DNA from: Slackia heliotrinireducens DSM 20476
Lineage (GTDB): Bacteria; Actinomycetota; Coriobacteriia; Coriobacteriales; Eggerthellaceae
Length of the DNA: 64,000 nt
Assembly (NCBI RefSeq): GCF_000023885.1
Contig: NC_013165.1
Location: 2,728,001-2,792,000, forward strand
Direction: 5' to 3'
The position numbers and the translations under genes are program-made. Positions 1-8,617 of this stretch are shown one piece after another. The notes under the pieces were generated by a model, which was given only the letters and a program-made list of their open reading frames with translations, was not told the DNA's origin and did no database searches. How positions within the stretch are numbered: the first letter of the stretch is position 1; each line of letters begins with the position of its first letter.

Positions 1-109
1 CGCAGCCTGCCGCCGCATCAAGCGGCACCTGCCGCACGCCGCGGCGTAGCGGGAAGAACCGATCGGCCACAGCCGAGCGCGCGTCATCCAGAGACACGAC
101 TTCCAGCAT
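1..109 (-). CDS. moeA: MoeA-like molybdopterin molybdotransferase, N-terminal fragment
   Basis: The first 36 codons of a minus-strand gene that runs off the left edge. The peptide begins MLEVVSLDDARSAVADRF and continues with a PLDAAAGC-type segment, which matches the opening of MoeA proteins (a conserved 'SLDEA...' helix followed by 'VPLxxAxGR'). MoeA inserts molybdate or tungstate into the pterin cofactor in the cytoplasm. A strong ribosome site (GAGGAGGTG) sits just before the ATG at 109. A metal-insertion gene fits a neighbourhood with a tungsten aldehyde oxidoreductase. Only the N-terminus is visible, so the assignment is tentative; MoeA-type domains also occur in fusions. Confidence 0.55.
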   Translation of the reverse strand, partial: MLEVVSLDDARSAVADRFFPLRRGVRQVPLDAAAGC

Positions 110-163
110 CTAGCACCTCCTCACGCCGAGCGCAAAGACCCGGCAAATCGTTCATACAACCCG

Positions 164-700
164 TCATCCCAGGATCGCCGCGTAGGCGAACAGGGCTGCC
201 AATATACAAACGGCCACCCGCAAAGGCGTCCTTAAACTCCTGCTCAGGCCGACGTCTTTCAACAGCGATTTCATGCCGACACAGATATGCCAGGCCAGCA
301 CTGCCGCCAGCACCGCCAAAGCCAGTCTCGGCACGAAGGGACCCGCCGCGAAGGCGCCCGGGTTCCGCATGCATACCACATGCACGGCCACCGCGCCGGC
401 CAGCAGAACCCCCGTTACCCATTTCAGAACCAGGTGGCGCTTCTTGTTGATGCTGGGCGGAAACTCCGTGTCGGTCAGCTGCTCATAGCTGGTCACGACG
501 CACAGCATCGCATGCACGGCCACAAGCCCCACGCCGATCCACACCGCCACACGCATGACCTGCGAATACGCCACCGACGGCGCAAAGCTGCCCAACAGCC
601 CGTGGATCAGAAAGAAGCACACGACGACTGCGGTCACGACGCCGTTGGCGTGCCGCGACTTCGTACGCGGATGGGTCCTCCGTCCGTTCCGTTCGGCCAT
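164..700 (-). CDS. Four-helix membrane protein, cytochrome-b-like anchor
   Basis: A 178-residue protein with a basic N-terminus and four predicted transmembrane helices (about residues 20-40, 48-70, 92-112, 125-145), plus a hydrophobic stretch at the end. Histidines lie inside or next to helices (FFLIHGLLG, AVHAML, AVHVVC, AWHICVGMKSLL). The last resembles the H-x-x-x-G motif of succinate dehydrogenase/fumarate reductase membrane anchors, which bind haem b. I infer a quinone-reactive or haem-b membrane subunit. No catalytic partner is adjacent: upstream on the same strand is a Fic-like gene and downstream a moeA-like gene. It could also be an unrelated four-helix membrane protein. Confidence 0.5.
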   Translation of the reverse strand: MAERNGRRTHPRTKSRHANGVVTAVVVCFFLIHGLLGSFAPSVAYSQVMRVAVWIGVGLVAVHAMLCVVTSYEQLTDTEFPPSINKKRHLVLKWVTGVLLAGAVAVHVVCMRNPGAFAAGPFVPRLALAVLAAVLAWHICVGMKSLLKDVGLSRSLRTPLRVAVCILAALFAYAAILG

Positions 701-718
701 GCCCGGCGCTCCGACGGG

Positions 719-1759
719 TTACAACCAGCGGTAGGCGGTAGACCTGCCCGCGCCCAGCTTCTCCACCTCGCCGGCTTTCACCATCTTGCCCAGCGCGTTT
801 TCCACGGTGGCTTCGCTGATGTCAGTGTTCGCGTCCAGAATCTGCCGCTTGGTCACAGGGCCTGCCGCCTGCCGGACGAAGGCTCGCACCCGCTCGGACT
901 TGCCGCTGGGCGCATTGGCCGCCGCGTCCACGGCGTCGAAAAGGCGGCCGTACACCTTATGCAACAGCTCGAGCCAGTAAAGCACATAGGGCGAGTAGTC
1001 GTTTGCACCCCGATCCCAACCTTCCACGCTGCTGTTGAGGGCATCGTAGTAGGCCATGGCCTCGTCTTCGATAGTACGGTCCACGCTCATGTAGCGGGAC
1101 ACGTCGAAACCCGCCTTCCTCATCAACAGGTCGGCTAACAGGCGCGCGATGCGGCCGTTTCCCTCGTCGAAGGGGCGGATGCACATGAAGTCGACGGTGA
1201 ACACGGCGGCCTGCACCAACGGGTTGCCGGCGGAAACGGCGAAGGTATCTGCCAGGCTGTCGCAGGCGCCGCCTAACACCAACGGGGTCTCGAACGCCGT
1301 AATGGGGCTTACCGGCACCGCCTGGGAATGACCGTCCACCTGTACATATATATAGTCTTTCTTACGGTAGCGGCTTTTGCGGCCCAAATTGCGATGGCCG
1401 TACAGCGTCTCGAACAACTTAACCGCCGTCGCCGTGGTCAAGTCGAACGCATCCGGATCGGCGTTTATGAGCGCCAGCGCGTTGCCGTAGCCGATAACCT
1501 GCCGCTCGGTCTCGCCCACAGGATCGGCGCCTTCCATCAACTTGGCTGCACGGGCGGTGTCAATGGGAAACCCCTCGATACGCGTGGATGCAGCAACGCT
1601 GTCCGCCAAGGCAACCGCCTTCAGCGGCTCCAGCAGCTCGGGGTGCATCTGCTCGATCACACCGAGCTTTCCCCTGTCTTCATATACCCTCATATGTGCG
1701 TCGGCGATTTTGCCGCTGTACAGTTTCTGAGGAAGATGACCGTAGTCGAACGTACGCAT
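719..1759 (-). CDS. Fic-domain protein with altered catalytic motif
   Basis: A 346-residue Fic/DOC-family protein. Fic enzymes usually transfer AMP or another phosphate-containing group to target proteins using a HPFxxGNGRxxR motif. Here residues 195-206 read RPFDEGNGRIAR, so the catalytic histidine is arginine, while the anion-binding GNGR and final Arg remain. An N-terminal inhibitory-helix motif (S/T-x-x-x-E-G) is visible as STRIEG, residues 58-63. The C-terminus (about 280-346) looks like a winged-helix domain (TKRQILDAN...SEATVENALGKMVKAGEV), common in Fic regulators. The start is supported by CAGGAGGTCTGT before the ATG. The protein may be inactive as an AMPylator, or may have a changed activity. 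Confidence 0.8.
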   Translation of the reverse strand: MRTFDYGHLPQKLYSGKIADAHMRVYEDRGKLGVIEQMHPELLEPLKAVALADSVAASTRIEGFPIDTARAAKLMEGADPVGETERQVIGYGNALALINADPDAFDLTTATAVKLFETLYGHRNLGRKSRYRKKDYIYVQVDGHSQAVPVSPITAFETPLVLGGACDSLADTFAVSAGNPLVQAAVFTVDFMCIRPFDEGNGRIARLLADLLMRKAGFDVSRYMSVDRTIEDEAMAYYDALNSSVEGWDRGANDYSPYVLYWLELLHKVYGRLFDAVDAAANAPSGKSERVRAFVRQAAGPVTKRQILDANTDISEATVENALGKMVKAGEVEKLGAGRSTAYRWL

Positions 1760-1822
1760 ACAGACCTCCTGCTTTGCAGTGCAGGCGCCTTATTCGCCAG
1801 GCGTCGTTTTTCCCTTGCTTTC

Positions 1823-1976
1823 TGCCTAGCATAGCAGACGGGAGGATGCTTTGCCTTATCCATATGTCTCATTTAGGCAAAATCAAACGATTTTTCTGCC
1901 TAATCCAGAAAGACATTTAGGCAATCTGGGGTATGTTGCCCATGGCTAACTCACAAAACCCGTTTTTTCTGCCTAT
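1823..1976. promoter_or_regulatory. Cluster of TGCCTA/TAGGCA repeats upstream of the AOR operon
   Basis: Between the Fic gene and the ferredoxin gene, the short motif TGCCTAA or its complement TTAGGCA occurs five times: 1823-1828, 1872-1879, 1897-1903, 1916-1924 and 1970-1976. Three copies carry a preceding T-run (TTTTTCTGCC type). The stretch is AT-rich compared with its flanks. Clustered, mixed-orientation copies of a 7-8 base motif in a promoter region suggest binding sites for a regulator of the downstream AOR operon, or of both divergent genes. The regulator is unknown. A similar TTTTAGGCAT occurs upstream of the GroEL-like gene near 38896. Confidence 0.45.
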
Positions 1977-2030
1977 CGTGCGTGCTTTAATACCTTCAAG
2001 GGGAAATTCTATATAGAAGGGGGAATGTCT

Positions 2031-2507
2031 ATGGCTAAACAATTAGTCGTGGATCCCAAGAAGTGCGTAAGCTGCCGCACGTGCGAGCTGGTCTGCTCGT
2101 TCAAGCACAACGAGGAATTCAATCCACGCCTGTCCAATGTGACCGTCTTCCATTACGAAGATGCAGCCATCACCGTGCCGATCATGTGCATGCAGTGCGA
2201 CGAAGCCTGCTGCGCGGCCATCTGCCCCACCGGAGCGCTCAAACGCAACGCAGATGGCGTGATCACCCACAATGCCGACAAGTGCATCGTCTGCAAGATG
2301 TGCGTGAGCGCCTGCCCGCTGGGCAACATCTCCTACTCGGTCGCCAAGAAGAAGGTTTTCAAGTGCGACCTCTGCGACGGGGAAACCTGGTGCGCCGTGC
2401 ACTGCCCCACCGGCGCCATCAGCGTCATCGACCCTGATGAGGCCCTCGATAAGAAGAAGCTCGCCGCCGACAAGCTCAAGGCGGCCGTCGAGGAGGTGTC
2501 TGCATAA
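2031..2507 (+). CDS. Four-cluster ferredoxin-like electron-transfer subunit of AOR
   Basis: A 158-residue polyferredoxin with sixteen-cysteine-type spacing seen in HycB/DmsB-like subunits: [11 protein letters not shown] near the N-terminus, [32 protein letters not shown] and [18 protein letters not shown]. Four [4Fe-4S] clusters are expected. It should carry electrons between the aldehyde oxidoreductase encoded immediately downstream (1-base overlap) and the NuoE/F/G-like subunits. An in-frame ATG at 2025 exists, but GAAGGGGG lies only a base before it and seven bases before the ATG at 2031, so 2031 is preferred. The C-terminal 30 residues are charged and helical. Subunit assignment is confident, exact partner inferred. 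Confidence 0.85.
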   Translation: MAKQLVVDPKKCVSCRTCELVCSFKHNEEFNPRLSNVTVFHYEDAAITVPIMCMQCDEACCAAICPTGALKRNADGVITHNADKCIVCKMCVSACPLGNISYSVAKKKVFKCDLCDGETWCAVHCPTGAISVIDPDEALDKKKLAADKLKAAVEEVSA

Positions 2508-4318
2508 TGACTCGCGGATACGGATGGATCGGAACAATCCTTCGCGTCAACCTGACCGAAGGCACCATCAAAAAAGAGCCGCTGAACATGCAGGATGCCA
2601 ACGATTACGTCGGCGCCCGCGGCTTGGGAACCAAGTACTACTGCAACGAGGTCGATCCGAAAATCGACCCCCTGTCGCCTGAGAACAAGCTCATCTTCAT
2701 GACCGGCCCGCTCACCGGCACGGCCGCCTGCTCCGCCGGCCGTTACGAGGTCGTCTCCAAGGCCCCGCTGACCGGCATCATCGGCGCCGCCAACTCCGGC
2801 GGCCACTTCGGCCCCGAGCTGAAGTACGCCGGCTACGACGGCATCATCTTCGAAGGCAAGGCCGACCATCCGGTCTACCTGCACATCGACGATGAACTGG
2901 TCGAACTGCTCGACGCCAGCGATCTGTGGGGCCAGGGCGTGCACCCGGTCACCGATGCACTGGAGGCCAAGCACGGCAAGGTCCGCGTGGCCACCATCGG
3001 CAGGCCGGGCGAACGGCAGATGCTCTATGCGGCCATCATGAACGACAAGAACCGCGCCGCCGGCCGTGGCGGCATGGGTGCCGTCATGGGCTCCAAGAAC
3101 CTGAAGGCCGTCGTCGTGCGCGGCACGGGCGGCGTGAAGGTCGCCCGCCCCGAGAAGTTCATGGAGGAAGCCACTAAGGCCCGCACCATGCTTCGCGAAC
3201 ATCCCGTCACCGGCGCCGGCCTGGCAGGCTACGGCACGGAAATCCTGGTGAACATCGTCAACGAGGTCGGCGGTCTGCCGCTGCGCAATGCCCGCGACGG
3301 TGCCTTCTGGGACAAGGCCGACGACACCTCCGGCGAGCGCCTGGTGGAAACCCACCTGATCAAGAACCAGGGCTGCTTCGGCTGCACCATCGCCTGCGGC
3401 CGCGTGACCAAGATCGAAGGCAAGGGCGACCTTGACGGCTTCGGCGAAGGCCCCGAGTACGAAGCCGGTTGGTCCTACGGCGCAGCCTGCGGCGTGAACG
3501 ACATCTCGGCCATCGTCAAGGCGAACTTCATCTGCAACGAGGAAGGCATGGACCCCATCACCTTGGGCTCCACCGTCGCCTGCGCCATGGAGCTCTTCGA
3601 AATGGGCGCCATCCCCGAGTCCGACATCGGGTTCCCGCTGCGCTTCGGCGATGCGGAAGCCATGGTCAAGCTCACCCAGATGTGCGCTGACGGCGAAGGC
3701 TTCGGCAACGTCATCGGGCTGGGCTCCTATCGTCTGGCCGAAAAATACGGCCACCCCGAGCTTTCCATGTCCACCAAGAAGCAGGAAATGCCGGCTTACG
3801 ACGGCCGTGCCATCCAGGGCATCGGCCTTGAGTACGCCACTTCCAACCGCGGCGGCTGCCATGTGCGCGGCTACATGATCGCCCCCGAGGTGCTGGGCAT
3901 CCCTGTGAAGATGGATCCGCAGGTCACCGAAGGCAAGGGTGCCATGCTCAAGACCTTCCAGGACTTGACGGCGCTCTGCGACTCCACGGGCATCTGCCTG
4001 TTCACCACCTTCGGCATCGGTCTGCCGGAAATTGCCGGCCAGTACCGCGAGGCCGTGGGTTCGGACGAAACCGACGAGGAGATTCTGCTGAAGGGCGAGC
4101 GCATCTGGAACCTTGAAAAGCGCTTCAACATCGAAGCCGGCGTGGAGAAGGACACGCTGCCGCCGCGTCTGCTGCGCGAAGCGCTGCCCACCGGTCCCGC
4201 GAAGGGCAAGGTCAACGAGCTCCAGACCATGCTGGCCGACTACTATGCGGCACGCAACTGGACGGCTGACGGCATCCCCACGCAGGAGAAGCTCGACGAA
4301 CTGAGCCTGACGTACTAG
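2507..4318 (+). CDS. aor: Tungsten-dependent aldehyde:ferredoxin oxidoreductase
   Basis: A 603-residue member of the AOR family, close to the usual length. These enzymes oxidise aldehydes to acids (or the reverse at low potential) with a tungsten bis-pterin centre and one [4Fe-4S] cluster. Visible hallmarks: the N-terminal RVNLTEGTI strand, the [18 protein letters not shown] pterin-binding loop at 185-202, cluster cysteines C290, C293 and C297, and the distal DSTGIC segment giving C497. It overlaps the ferredoxin gene by one base and is followed by a MoaD-like carrier and NADH-dehydrogenase-like subunits. That layout matches NAD-linked multi-subunit AORs. The physiological aldehyde or acid cannot be read from the sequence. 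Confidence 0.93.
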   Translation: MTRGYGWIGTILRVNLTEGTIKKEPLNMQDANDYVGARGLGTKYYCNEVDPKIDPLSPENKLIFMTGPLTGTAACSAGRYEVVSKAPLTGIIGAANSGGHFGPELKYAGYDGIIFEGKADHPVYLHIDDELVELLDASDLWGQGVHPVTDALEAKHGKVRVATIGRPGERQMLYAAIMNDKNRAAGRGGMGAVMGSKNLKAVVVRGTGGVKVARPEKFMEEATKARTMLREHPVTGAGLAGYGTEILVNIVNEVGGLPLRNARDGAFWDKADDTSGERLVETHLIKNQGCFGCTIACGRVTKIEGKGDLDGFGEGPEYEAGWSYGAACGVNDISAIVKANFICNEEGMDPITLGSTVACAMELFEMGAIPESDIGFPLRFGDAEAMVKLTQMCADGEGFGNVIGLGSYRLAEKYGHPELSMSTKKQEMPAYDGRAIQGIGLEYATSNRGGCHVRGYMIAPEVLGIPVKMDPQVTEGKGAMLKTFQDLTALCDSTGICLFTTFGIGLPEIAGQYREAVGSDETDEEILLKGERIWNLEKRFNIEAGVEKDTLPPRLLREALPTGPAKGKVNELQTMLADYYAARNWTADGIPTQEKLDELSLTY

Positions 4319-4327
4319 TTGAGAAAC

Positions 4328-4359
4328 GGCGGCCGGATTGATCGGTTGATCCGGCCGCC
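4328..4359. terminator. GC-rich hairpin after aor
   Basis: An 11-bp perfect stem (GGCGGCCGGAT, 4328-4338, pairing with 4349-4359) with a 10-base loop, eight bases after the aor stop. There is no T-run after it, so it may act as an mRNA 3' stabiliser or weak attenuator rather than a full terminator, letting the downstream accessory genes be expressed at a lower level. Confidence 0.5.
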
Positions 4360-4429
4360 AGCTCCGAGGTCCTGCCGGCAGACGCCGCCTGCGCAAGCGG
4401 CCGGCATCTGCTGGCAGAGCCTCGGAGCT
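4360..4429. repeat. Long imperfect hairpin with shared 17-bp palindromic core
   Basis: Outer arms AGCTCCGAGG (4360-4369) and CCTCGGAGCT (4420-4429) pair perfectly, with further pairing inside (TGCCGGCAG with CTGCTGGCA). At its centre, 4385-4401, is CCGCCTGCGCAAGCGGC. The identical 17 bases, in reverse orientation, sit inside another large hairpin at 8929-8945. This looks like a dispersed hairpin repeat flanking the AOR accessory genes. Confidence 0.5.
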
Positions 4430-4479
4430 GCTTGCTGCTTACCGTCAACTCAATTCACCATCCGAAGGAAACACGGCCT

Positions 4480-4752
4480 ATGCTCGTCAAGTTCTTCGCA
4501 ACATATCGGCAGATTGCCGGATGCAAATCCTGCGACGTACCTGCGCCGCAGGATGTTCTTGCGCTTATGGAAGAGCTTTCCAAGCGCTGGCCGGAGTTCC
4601 GCAACCTCATCCTGAACGAGGACGGCACCGACAAGGGGGACGACGTCATCATCATGGTCAACGGCCGCCACATCGAGCATCTCGAAGGCGTGGCCACGCC
4701 CTTGACCGAACAGGACTACGTCGCTGTAACCCCGTTGGTCGCCGGTGGATAA
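4480..4752 (+). CDS. MoaD/ThiS-family sulfur carrier
   Basis: A 90-residue ubiquitin-like protein starting MLVKFFATYRQIAG and ending in the diagnostic double glycine (PLVAGG). MoaD proteins carry a C-terminal thiocarboxylate that supplies the dithiolene sulfurs of the molybdenum/tungsten pterin. The start at 4480 follows GAAGGAAA; a longer reading from 4432 adds a segment with no family resemblance. It sits between aor and the NuoE-like gene, and a candidate activating E1 enzyme is encoded at 7906. The pairing suggests a cofactor-sulfur system dedicated to the tungsten enzyme, which is an inference from context. Confidence 0.85.
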   Translation: MLVKFFATYRQIAGCKSCDVPAPQDVLALMEELSKRWPEFRNLILNEDGTDKGDDVIIMVNGRHIEHLEGVATPLTEQDYVAVTPLVAGG

Positions 4753-4800
4753 CGCCTGGTAAAAGCCGTACTTTCTCCAGGCATCGGAAACGAGGTACCT

Positions 4801-5289
4801 ATGACCGAAAAGGACCAGACCTCGAAGGTTAAAGAAATCATCGAGGCATATCCGGCCGACCAGCGGTTTGCGCTGGCGGCCATGCAAGACATGCAACACG
4901 CATTCAACTACATTCCCGAAGAGGGCTTGGCGGCGCTTGCCGAATACCTCGGCTGCCCCCAGGCCCAACTCTATTCGATGGCCACCTTCTACAAGGCGCT
5001 GTCGCTGACGCCCAAAGGCGACCACATCGTCAAGATCTGCAACGGCACCGCTTGCCACCTGCGCGGATCCATGAATCTGGCCACCGAGCTCAAGCGCGAC
5101 CTGGGCGTCGAGCCCGGCGAGACCACCGAGGACGGCAAGTTCTCCGTCGAGCTGGTCAACTGCCTGGGTTCCTGCGCGCTGGCCCCCGTTATGGTGGTCG
5201 ACGGCACCTACCATAACAAGCTGCGCGTCGAGCAGATTCCCGGCATCATCGAACGCTACGCTGCCGAGGAGGTGACGCAGGATGATTAA
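4801..5289 (+). CDS. NuoE-like [2Fe-2S] NADH-dehydrogenase subunit
   Basis: A 162-residue protein of the NuoE/HndA/HoxE type (24-kDa subunit of complex I). An N-terminal helical bundle precedes a thioredoxin-fold domain that holds one [2Fe-2S] cluster. Ligands are visible as C80, C85, C121 and C125 in CNGTAC and CLGSC. In flavin-based NADH modules it works beside NuoF. The next gene starts eight bases before its stop codon, indicating translational coupling. In this operon it should pass electrons between NADH and the AOR-ferredoxin part. Confidence 0.9.
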   Translation: MTEKDQTSKVKEIIEAYPADQRFALAAMQDMQHAFNYIPEEGLAALAEYLGCPQAQLYSMATFYKALSLTPKGDHIVKICNGTACHLRGSMNLATELKRDLGVEPGETTEDGKFSVELVNCLGSCALAPVMVVDGTYHNKLRVEQIPGIIERYAAEEVTQDD

Positions 5290-7075
5290 CGGCACCGAGA
5301 AGATCCTTGTCTGCTGCGGCACGAGTTGCATCGCCAACGGCGCCCTGGACGTGGCAGACGCCATCGAGCAGGAACTTGCCGCCCGCGGCATAAACGGCGT
5401 GGAGGTTTGCGTCACCCGCACGGGCTGCTCCGGCGAATGCGAGCAGGGACCCATCGTCCGCTTCATGCCCCGCGACCTGATGTACTACCGCGTGACCGTG
5501 CGCGACGCAGCCGCCATCGTGGATTCGCTTGAAGGCGAACCCGTTAAGAAGCTCCTGTTCAAGAAAGACAAGCAGTTCTTCGAGCACATGGACGACAACC
5601 CGTTCTACGCCCTGCAGCACAAAGTCGTGCTCAAGGACGTGGGCATCATCGACCCGCTGTCGCTGGACGACTACATCGCCCGCGGCGGCTACGAGGGCCT
5701 GAAGCGCGCCCTTAAGATGACCCCCGACGAGATCATCACCGAGGTCGAGAAGAGCGGTCTGCGCGGCAAAGGCGGCGCAGGCTTCCCCACCGGGCGCAAG
5801 TGGCGCACCGCCGCCGGCTACGACGTGTTCCCCAAATACATCGTCTGCAACGGCGACGAAGGCGACCCCGGAGCATTCATGGACGGCTCTACCATGGAGG
5901 GCAGCCCCCATGCCGTGATCGAGGGCATGATCATCGGCGCGTTGGCCATCGGGGCCGAAGAGGGCGTACTCTACATCCGTGACGAGTACGCACTGGCCCG
6001 CGACCACATCCAGCACGCCATCGACGACGCCTATGCGGCGGGCATCCTTGGCGAATCCATCCTGGGCACCGACCACAAGCTGGACCTTTCCATCGTCCGC
6101 GGCGGCGGCGCCTTCGTCTGCGGCGAATCAACCGCACTGATGGCATCCATCGAAGGCCGCGTGGGCGAGCCCCGCGCGAAATACATCCGCAGCGTCCAGC
6201 GCGGCTTGTTCGACAACCCCACGGTTCTGAACAACGTGGAGTCGCTGGCATCCATCCCCACCATCCTGCGGGACGGCGGCGAGAAATACGCCGAAATCGG
6301 CACCGACAACTCCAAGGGCACCAAGGTGTTCGCTATGGTCGGCAAGGTCAAGCACACGGGCCTTGTGGAAGTTCCCATGGGAACCACGCTGCGCACCCTG
6401 ATCTACGACATCGGCGGCGGCATCATCGGAGACCGCCCGTTCAAGGCCATTCAGACCGGCGGTCCTTCCGGCGGCTGCATCCCCGAAGAGCTGCTGGATC
6501 TGCCCGTCGACTTCGACACCTTGGTGGAATACGGCGCCATGATGGGATCCGGCGGCATGATCGTCATGGACGACCGCTCCTGCATGGTGGAAGTGGCCCG
6601 TTACTACGTGGACTTCCTCTGCGAGGAGAGCTGCGGCAAATGCACGCCGTGCCGCGAGGGTTTGCGCCAGATGCGCGCCATCCTGACCGACATCTGCGAA
6701 GGCCGCGGCAAACCCGGCGACATCGAGCTTTTGGAGCGCATCGGGCACACCATGCAGGACGCATCCCTGTGCGCACTGGGCCGCACCGCCCCGAACCCTG
6801 TTCTGACCACCATCAAGTTCTTCCGCGACGAATACGAGGCGCACATCGACGGGAAGGAATGCCCTGCCGGCGTCTGCGCCAAGCTGACCCAGTTCGCCAT
6901 CGAACCGGAAGCCTGCACGGGCTGCGGCATGTGCATGCGCGCTTGCCCCGCCGGCGCCATCTCCGGCGACCGCCGCGAGCCGCACGTCATCGACCCGCAC
7001 CTGTGCATCGCCTGCGGCAGCTGCCGTGAGGCCTGCCACTTCGACGCGGTGCTGACCGAAAGGAGGCCCGCATGA
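5282..7075 (+). CDS. NuoF-like NADH-binding flavoprotein with extra ferredoxin domain
   Basis: A 597-residue, three-part protein of the kind found in NAD-dependent hydrogenases and bifurcating complexes. Residues 1-95 form a thioredoxin-like [2Fe-2S] domain (VCCGTSC, CSGEC). The middle contains the NADH/FMN-binding core (GLRGKGGAGFPTGRKW) and the N3 cluster motif SCGKCTPCREG with the distal cysteine in LCALG. The end holds two [4Fe-4S] motifs (CTGCGMCMRACP and CIACGSCREACH). It would oxidise or reduce NAD(H) and connect to the ferredoxin chain. It overlaps both neighbours by a few bases. Whether it confurcates electrons cannot be decided from sequence alone. Confidence 0.92.
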   Translation: MINGTEKILVCCGTSCIANGALDVADAIEQELAARGINGVEVCVTRTGCSGECEQGPIVRFMPRDLMYYRVTVRDAAAIVDSLEGEPVKKLLFKKDKQFFEHMDDNPFYALQHKVVLKDVGIIDPLSLDDYIARGGYEGLKRALKMTPDEIITEVEKSGLRGKGGAGFPTGRKWRTAAGYDVFPKYIVCNGDEGDPGAFMDGSTMEGSPHAVIEGMIIGALAIGAEEGVLYIRDEYALARDHIQHAIDDAYAAGILGESILGTDHKLDLSIVRGGGAFVCGESTALMASIEGRVGEPRAKYIRSVQRGLFDNPTVLNNVESLASIPTILRDGGEKYAEIGTDNSKGTKVFAMVGKVKHTGLVEVPMGTTLRTLIYDIGGGIIGDRPFKAIQTGGPSGGCIPEELLDLPVDFDTLVEYGAMMGSGGMIVMDDRSCMVEVARYYVDFLCEESCGKCTPCREGLRQMRAILTDICEGRGKPGDIELLERIGHTMQDASLCALGRTAPNPVLTTIKFFRDEYEAHIDGKECPAGVCAKLTQFAIEPEACTGCGMCMRACPAGAISGDRREPHVIDPHLCIACGSCREACHFDAVLTERRPA

Positions 7076-7827
7076 GCGAGATGATCACCGTCACCATCGA
7101 TGGCATCGAATGCACCTGTGAAAAGGGCGAATACGTTTACGACGTGGCCCGTCGCAACGGCATTAGGATACCCACGCTGTGCCGCCACGACGCCTTCGCC
7201 GACCACCGGGCCTGCTGCCGCATCTGCATCGTCGAGGTGGAGCAGCGCGGCCGCACCAAAGTGGTCACGTCCTGCGTCTACCCCATCGACGGCCCCTGCG
7301 AAATCCGCACGAACACCGAGCGCATTCTTGAAGAACGCTCCGTGCTGCTGGCGCTGCTGGGCCATCGCGCCCCTGACGCCGAGGTCATCGGCAAGATGAG
7401 CGGACGCCTGGATATGAGCGGGTTCGACCGCTTCGTCACCATCGACAACGAGAAATGCATCCTGTGCGGCCTGTGCGTGCAGGCCTGCAACAGCCTGGGC
7501 ACGGGCGCCATATCCACGGTCAACCGCGGTGTGGACAAGAAGGTCGACACGCCTTACGACAAGCCGTCCGAGTTCTGCGTCGGCTGCCTCAGCTGTGCCA
7601 ACGTATGCCCCACGGGCGCCATCGGCTATACTGAGACCGACACGACCCGCACCATCTGGAACCGCGAGTTCGACCTGGTACTCTGCAAGGAGTGCGGCAA
7701 GCCCATGGGCACCGTCGAATCGGTGCGCCACGCCGTCGGCGCCGAAGGCGACTTGCCGGAAGTCTGCGACGAATGCCGCAAGAAGAAGCTGGCCGACGAG
7801 ATGATGCGGACCTACCGCTACGTGTAG
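7072..7827 (+). CDS. NuoG/HoxU-like iron-sulfur subunit
   Basis: A 251-residue protein corresponding to the N-terminal part of NuoG, as in HoxU. Residues 1-80 are a [2Fe-2S] ferredoxin domain (CRHDAFADHRACCRIC with a later cysteine in TSCVYP). A NuoG-type His-Cys segment is not obvious. Two [4Fe-4S] motifs follow (CILCGLCVQACN and CVGCLSCANVCPTGA). The tail carries two CxxC pairs (CKEC, CDEC) that probably bind zinc or a further cluster. It starts four bases inside the NuoF-like gene. It completes the NADH module of the predicted AOR complex. Confidence 0.88.
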   Translation: MSEMITVTIDGIECTCEKGEYVYDVARRNGIRIPTLCRHDAFADHRACCRICIVEVEQRGRTKVVTSCVYPIDGPCEIRTNTERILEERSVLLALLGHRAPDAEVIGKMSGRLDMSGFDRFVTIDNEKCILCGLCVQACNSLGTGAISTVNRGVDKKVDTPYDKPSEFCVGCLSCANVCPTGAIGYTETDTTRTIWNREFDLVLCKECGKPMGTVESVRHAVGAEGDLPEVCDECRKKKLADEMMRTYRYV

Positions 7828-7848
7828 TCGACCGATACGATGAACCCG

Positions 7849-7880
7849 AAAGGAGGCGGAGCGGTGCTTCGCCTCCTTTT
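7849..7880 (+). terminator. Rho-independent terminator after the NADH module
   Basis: Stem AAAGGAGGCG (7849-7858) pairs with CGCCTCCTTT (7870-7879), followed by T bases. It lies between the NuoG-like and ThiF-like genes, so the E1-like gene is either expressed by read-through or has its own start site. Confidence 0.6.
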
Positions 7881-7905
7881 GCAACTGCGAGGAAAGCGTC
7901 CCGAC

Positions 7906-8604
7906 ATGGATTTCGAACACCGATATGATAGGAACAAGGCATCGCTGACCGATGACGAATGCGCGGCGCTGGCTGCCAAGCGTATCGTTGTGGTGGGTTG
8001 CGGCGGCCTGGGCGGATCGGTCATCGAAGCTTTGGCCCGCATCGGCGTCGGACACCTTCGCGTTGTCGACGGTGACGTCTTCGACGAGAGTAACCTGAAT
8101 CGCCAGATCCTGTGCACCGAAGCCACCGTCGGCCAAAAGAAAGCCCTGGTAGCAGCCGAGCGCATTGCCGCCATCAACAGCAGCGTGGCCGTCGAGCCCG
8201 TCGTCGCGTACCTGGACGAAGCCAACGCTTTCGAAGTCATCTCCGGTGCGGACTGCGTAGTGGACTGTCTCGACAACCTTGAAGCCCGCTTCTGGCTGGC
8301 CTACGCCTGCCAACACGCGAACACGCCGCTCGTCTACGGCGCCATCGCCGGTTGGTTCGGCCAGGTGTGCACGGTCTACCCCGGCGACGTGTCCTTCGTC
8401 AGCGTCTACGGAGAGCCTTTCGAAGGCGGCGGCGAAAGTCAGCACAAAGCCTTGGGAAATCTGCCCTTCACGGCGCATTCCATCGCAGCCATCCAAGCCG
8501 CCGAGGCCGTCAAGGTGGTACTTGAACGCCCCGGTCAGATTCGCAACCGCCTGCTGATGGTCGACCTTTTGGACGGCTCGGTTGACGACATGGAGCTGCG
8601 TTAG
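7906..8604 (+). CDS. ThiF/MoeB/HesA-family E1-like adenylyltransferase
   Basis: A 232-residue E1-like enzyme: nucleotide-binding VVVGCGGLGGSV, the catalytic arginine region NLNRQIL, and the DCLDN motif. Such enzymes adenylate the C-terminal Gly-Gly of MoaD or ThiS so that sulfur can be added. The zinc-binding CxxC pairs of classical MoeB are absent, as in several small E1-like variants. ATG 7906 (after GAGGAAAG) fits the family start better than an ATG at 7840 that lies before the terminator hairpin. Its likely substrate is the MoaD-like protein at 4480. Confidence 0.85.
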   Translation: MDFEHRYDRNKASLTDDECAALAAKRIVVVGCGGLGGSVIEALARIGVGHLRVVDGDVFDESNLNRQILCTEATVGQKKALVAAERIAAINSSVAVEPVVAYLDEANAFEVISGADCVVDCLDNLEARFWLAYACQHANTPLVYGAIAGWFGQVCTVYPGDVSFVSVYGEPFEGGGESQHKALGNLPFTAHSIAAIQAAEAVKVVLERPGQIRNRLLMVDLLDGSVDDMELR

Positions 8605-8617
8605 CGGGAGCATGGGC

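Noticed and set aside
2333..4396. Minus-strand open frame of 687 codons over aor
   Set aside because: Antisense shadow of a clear AOR gene.
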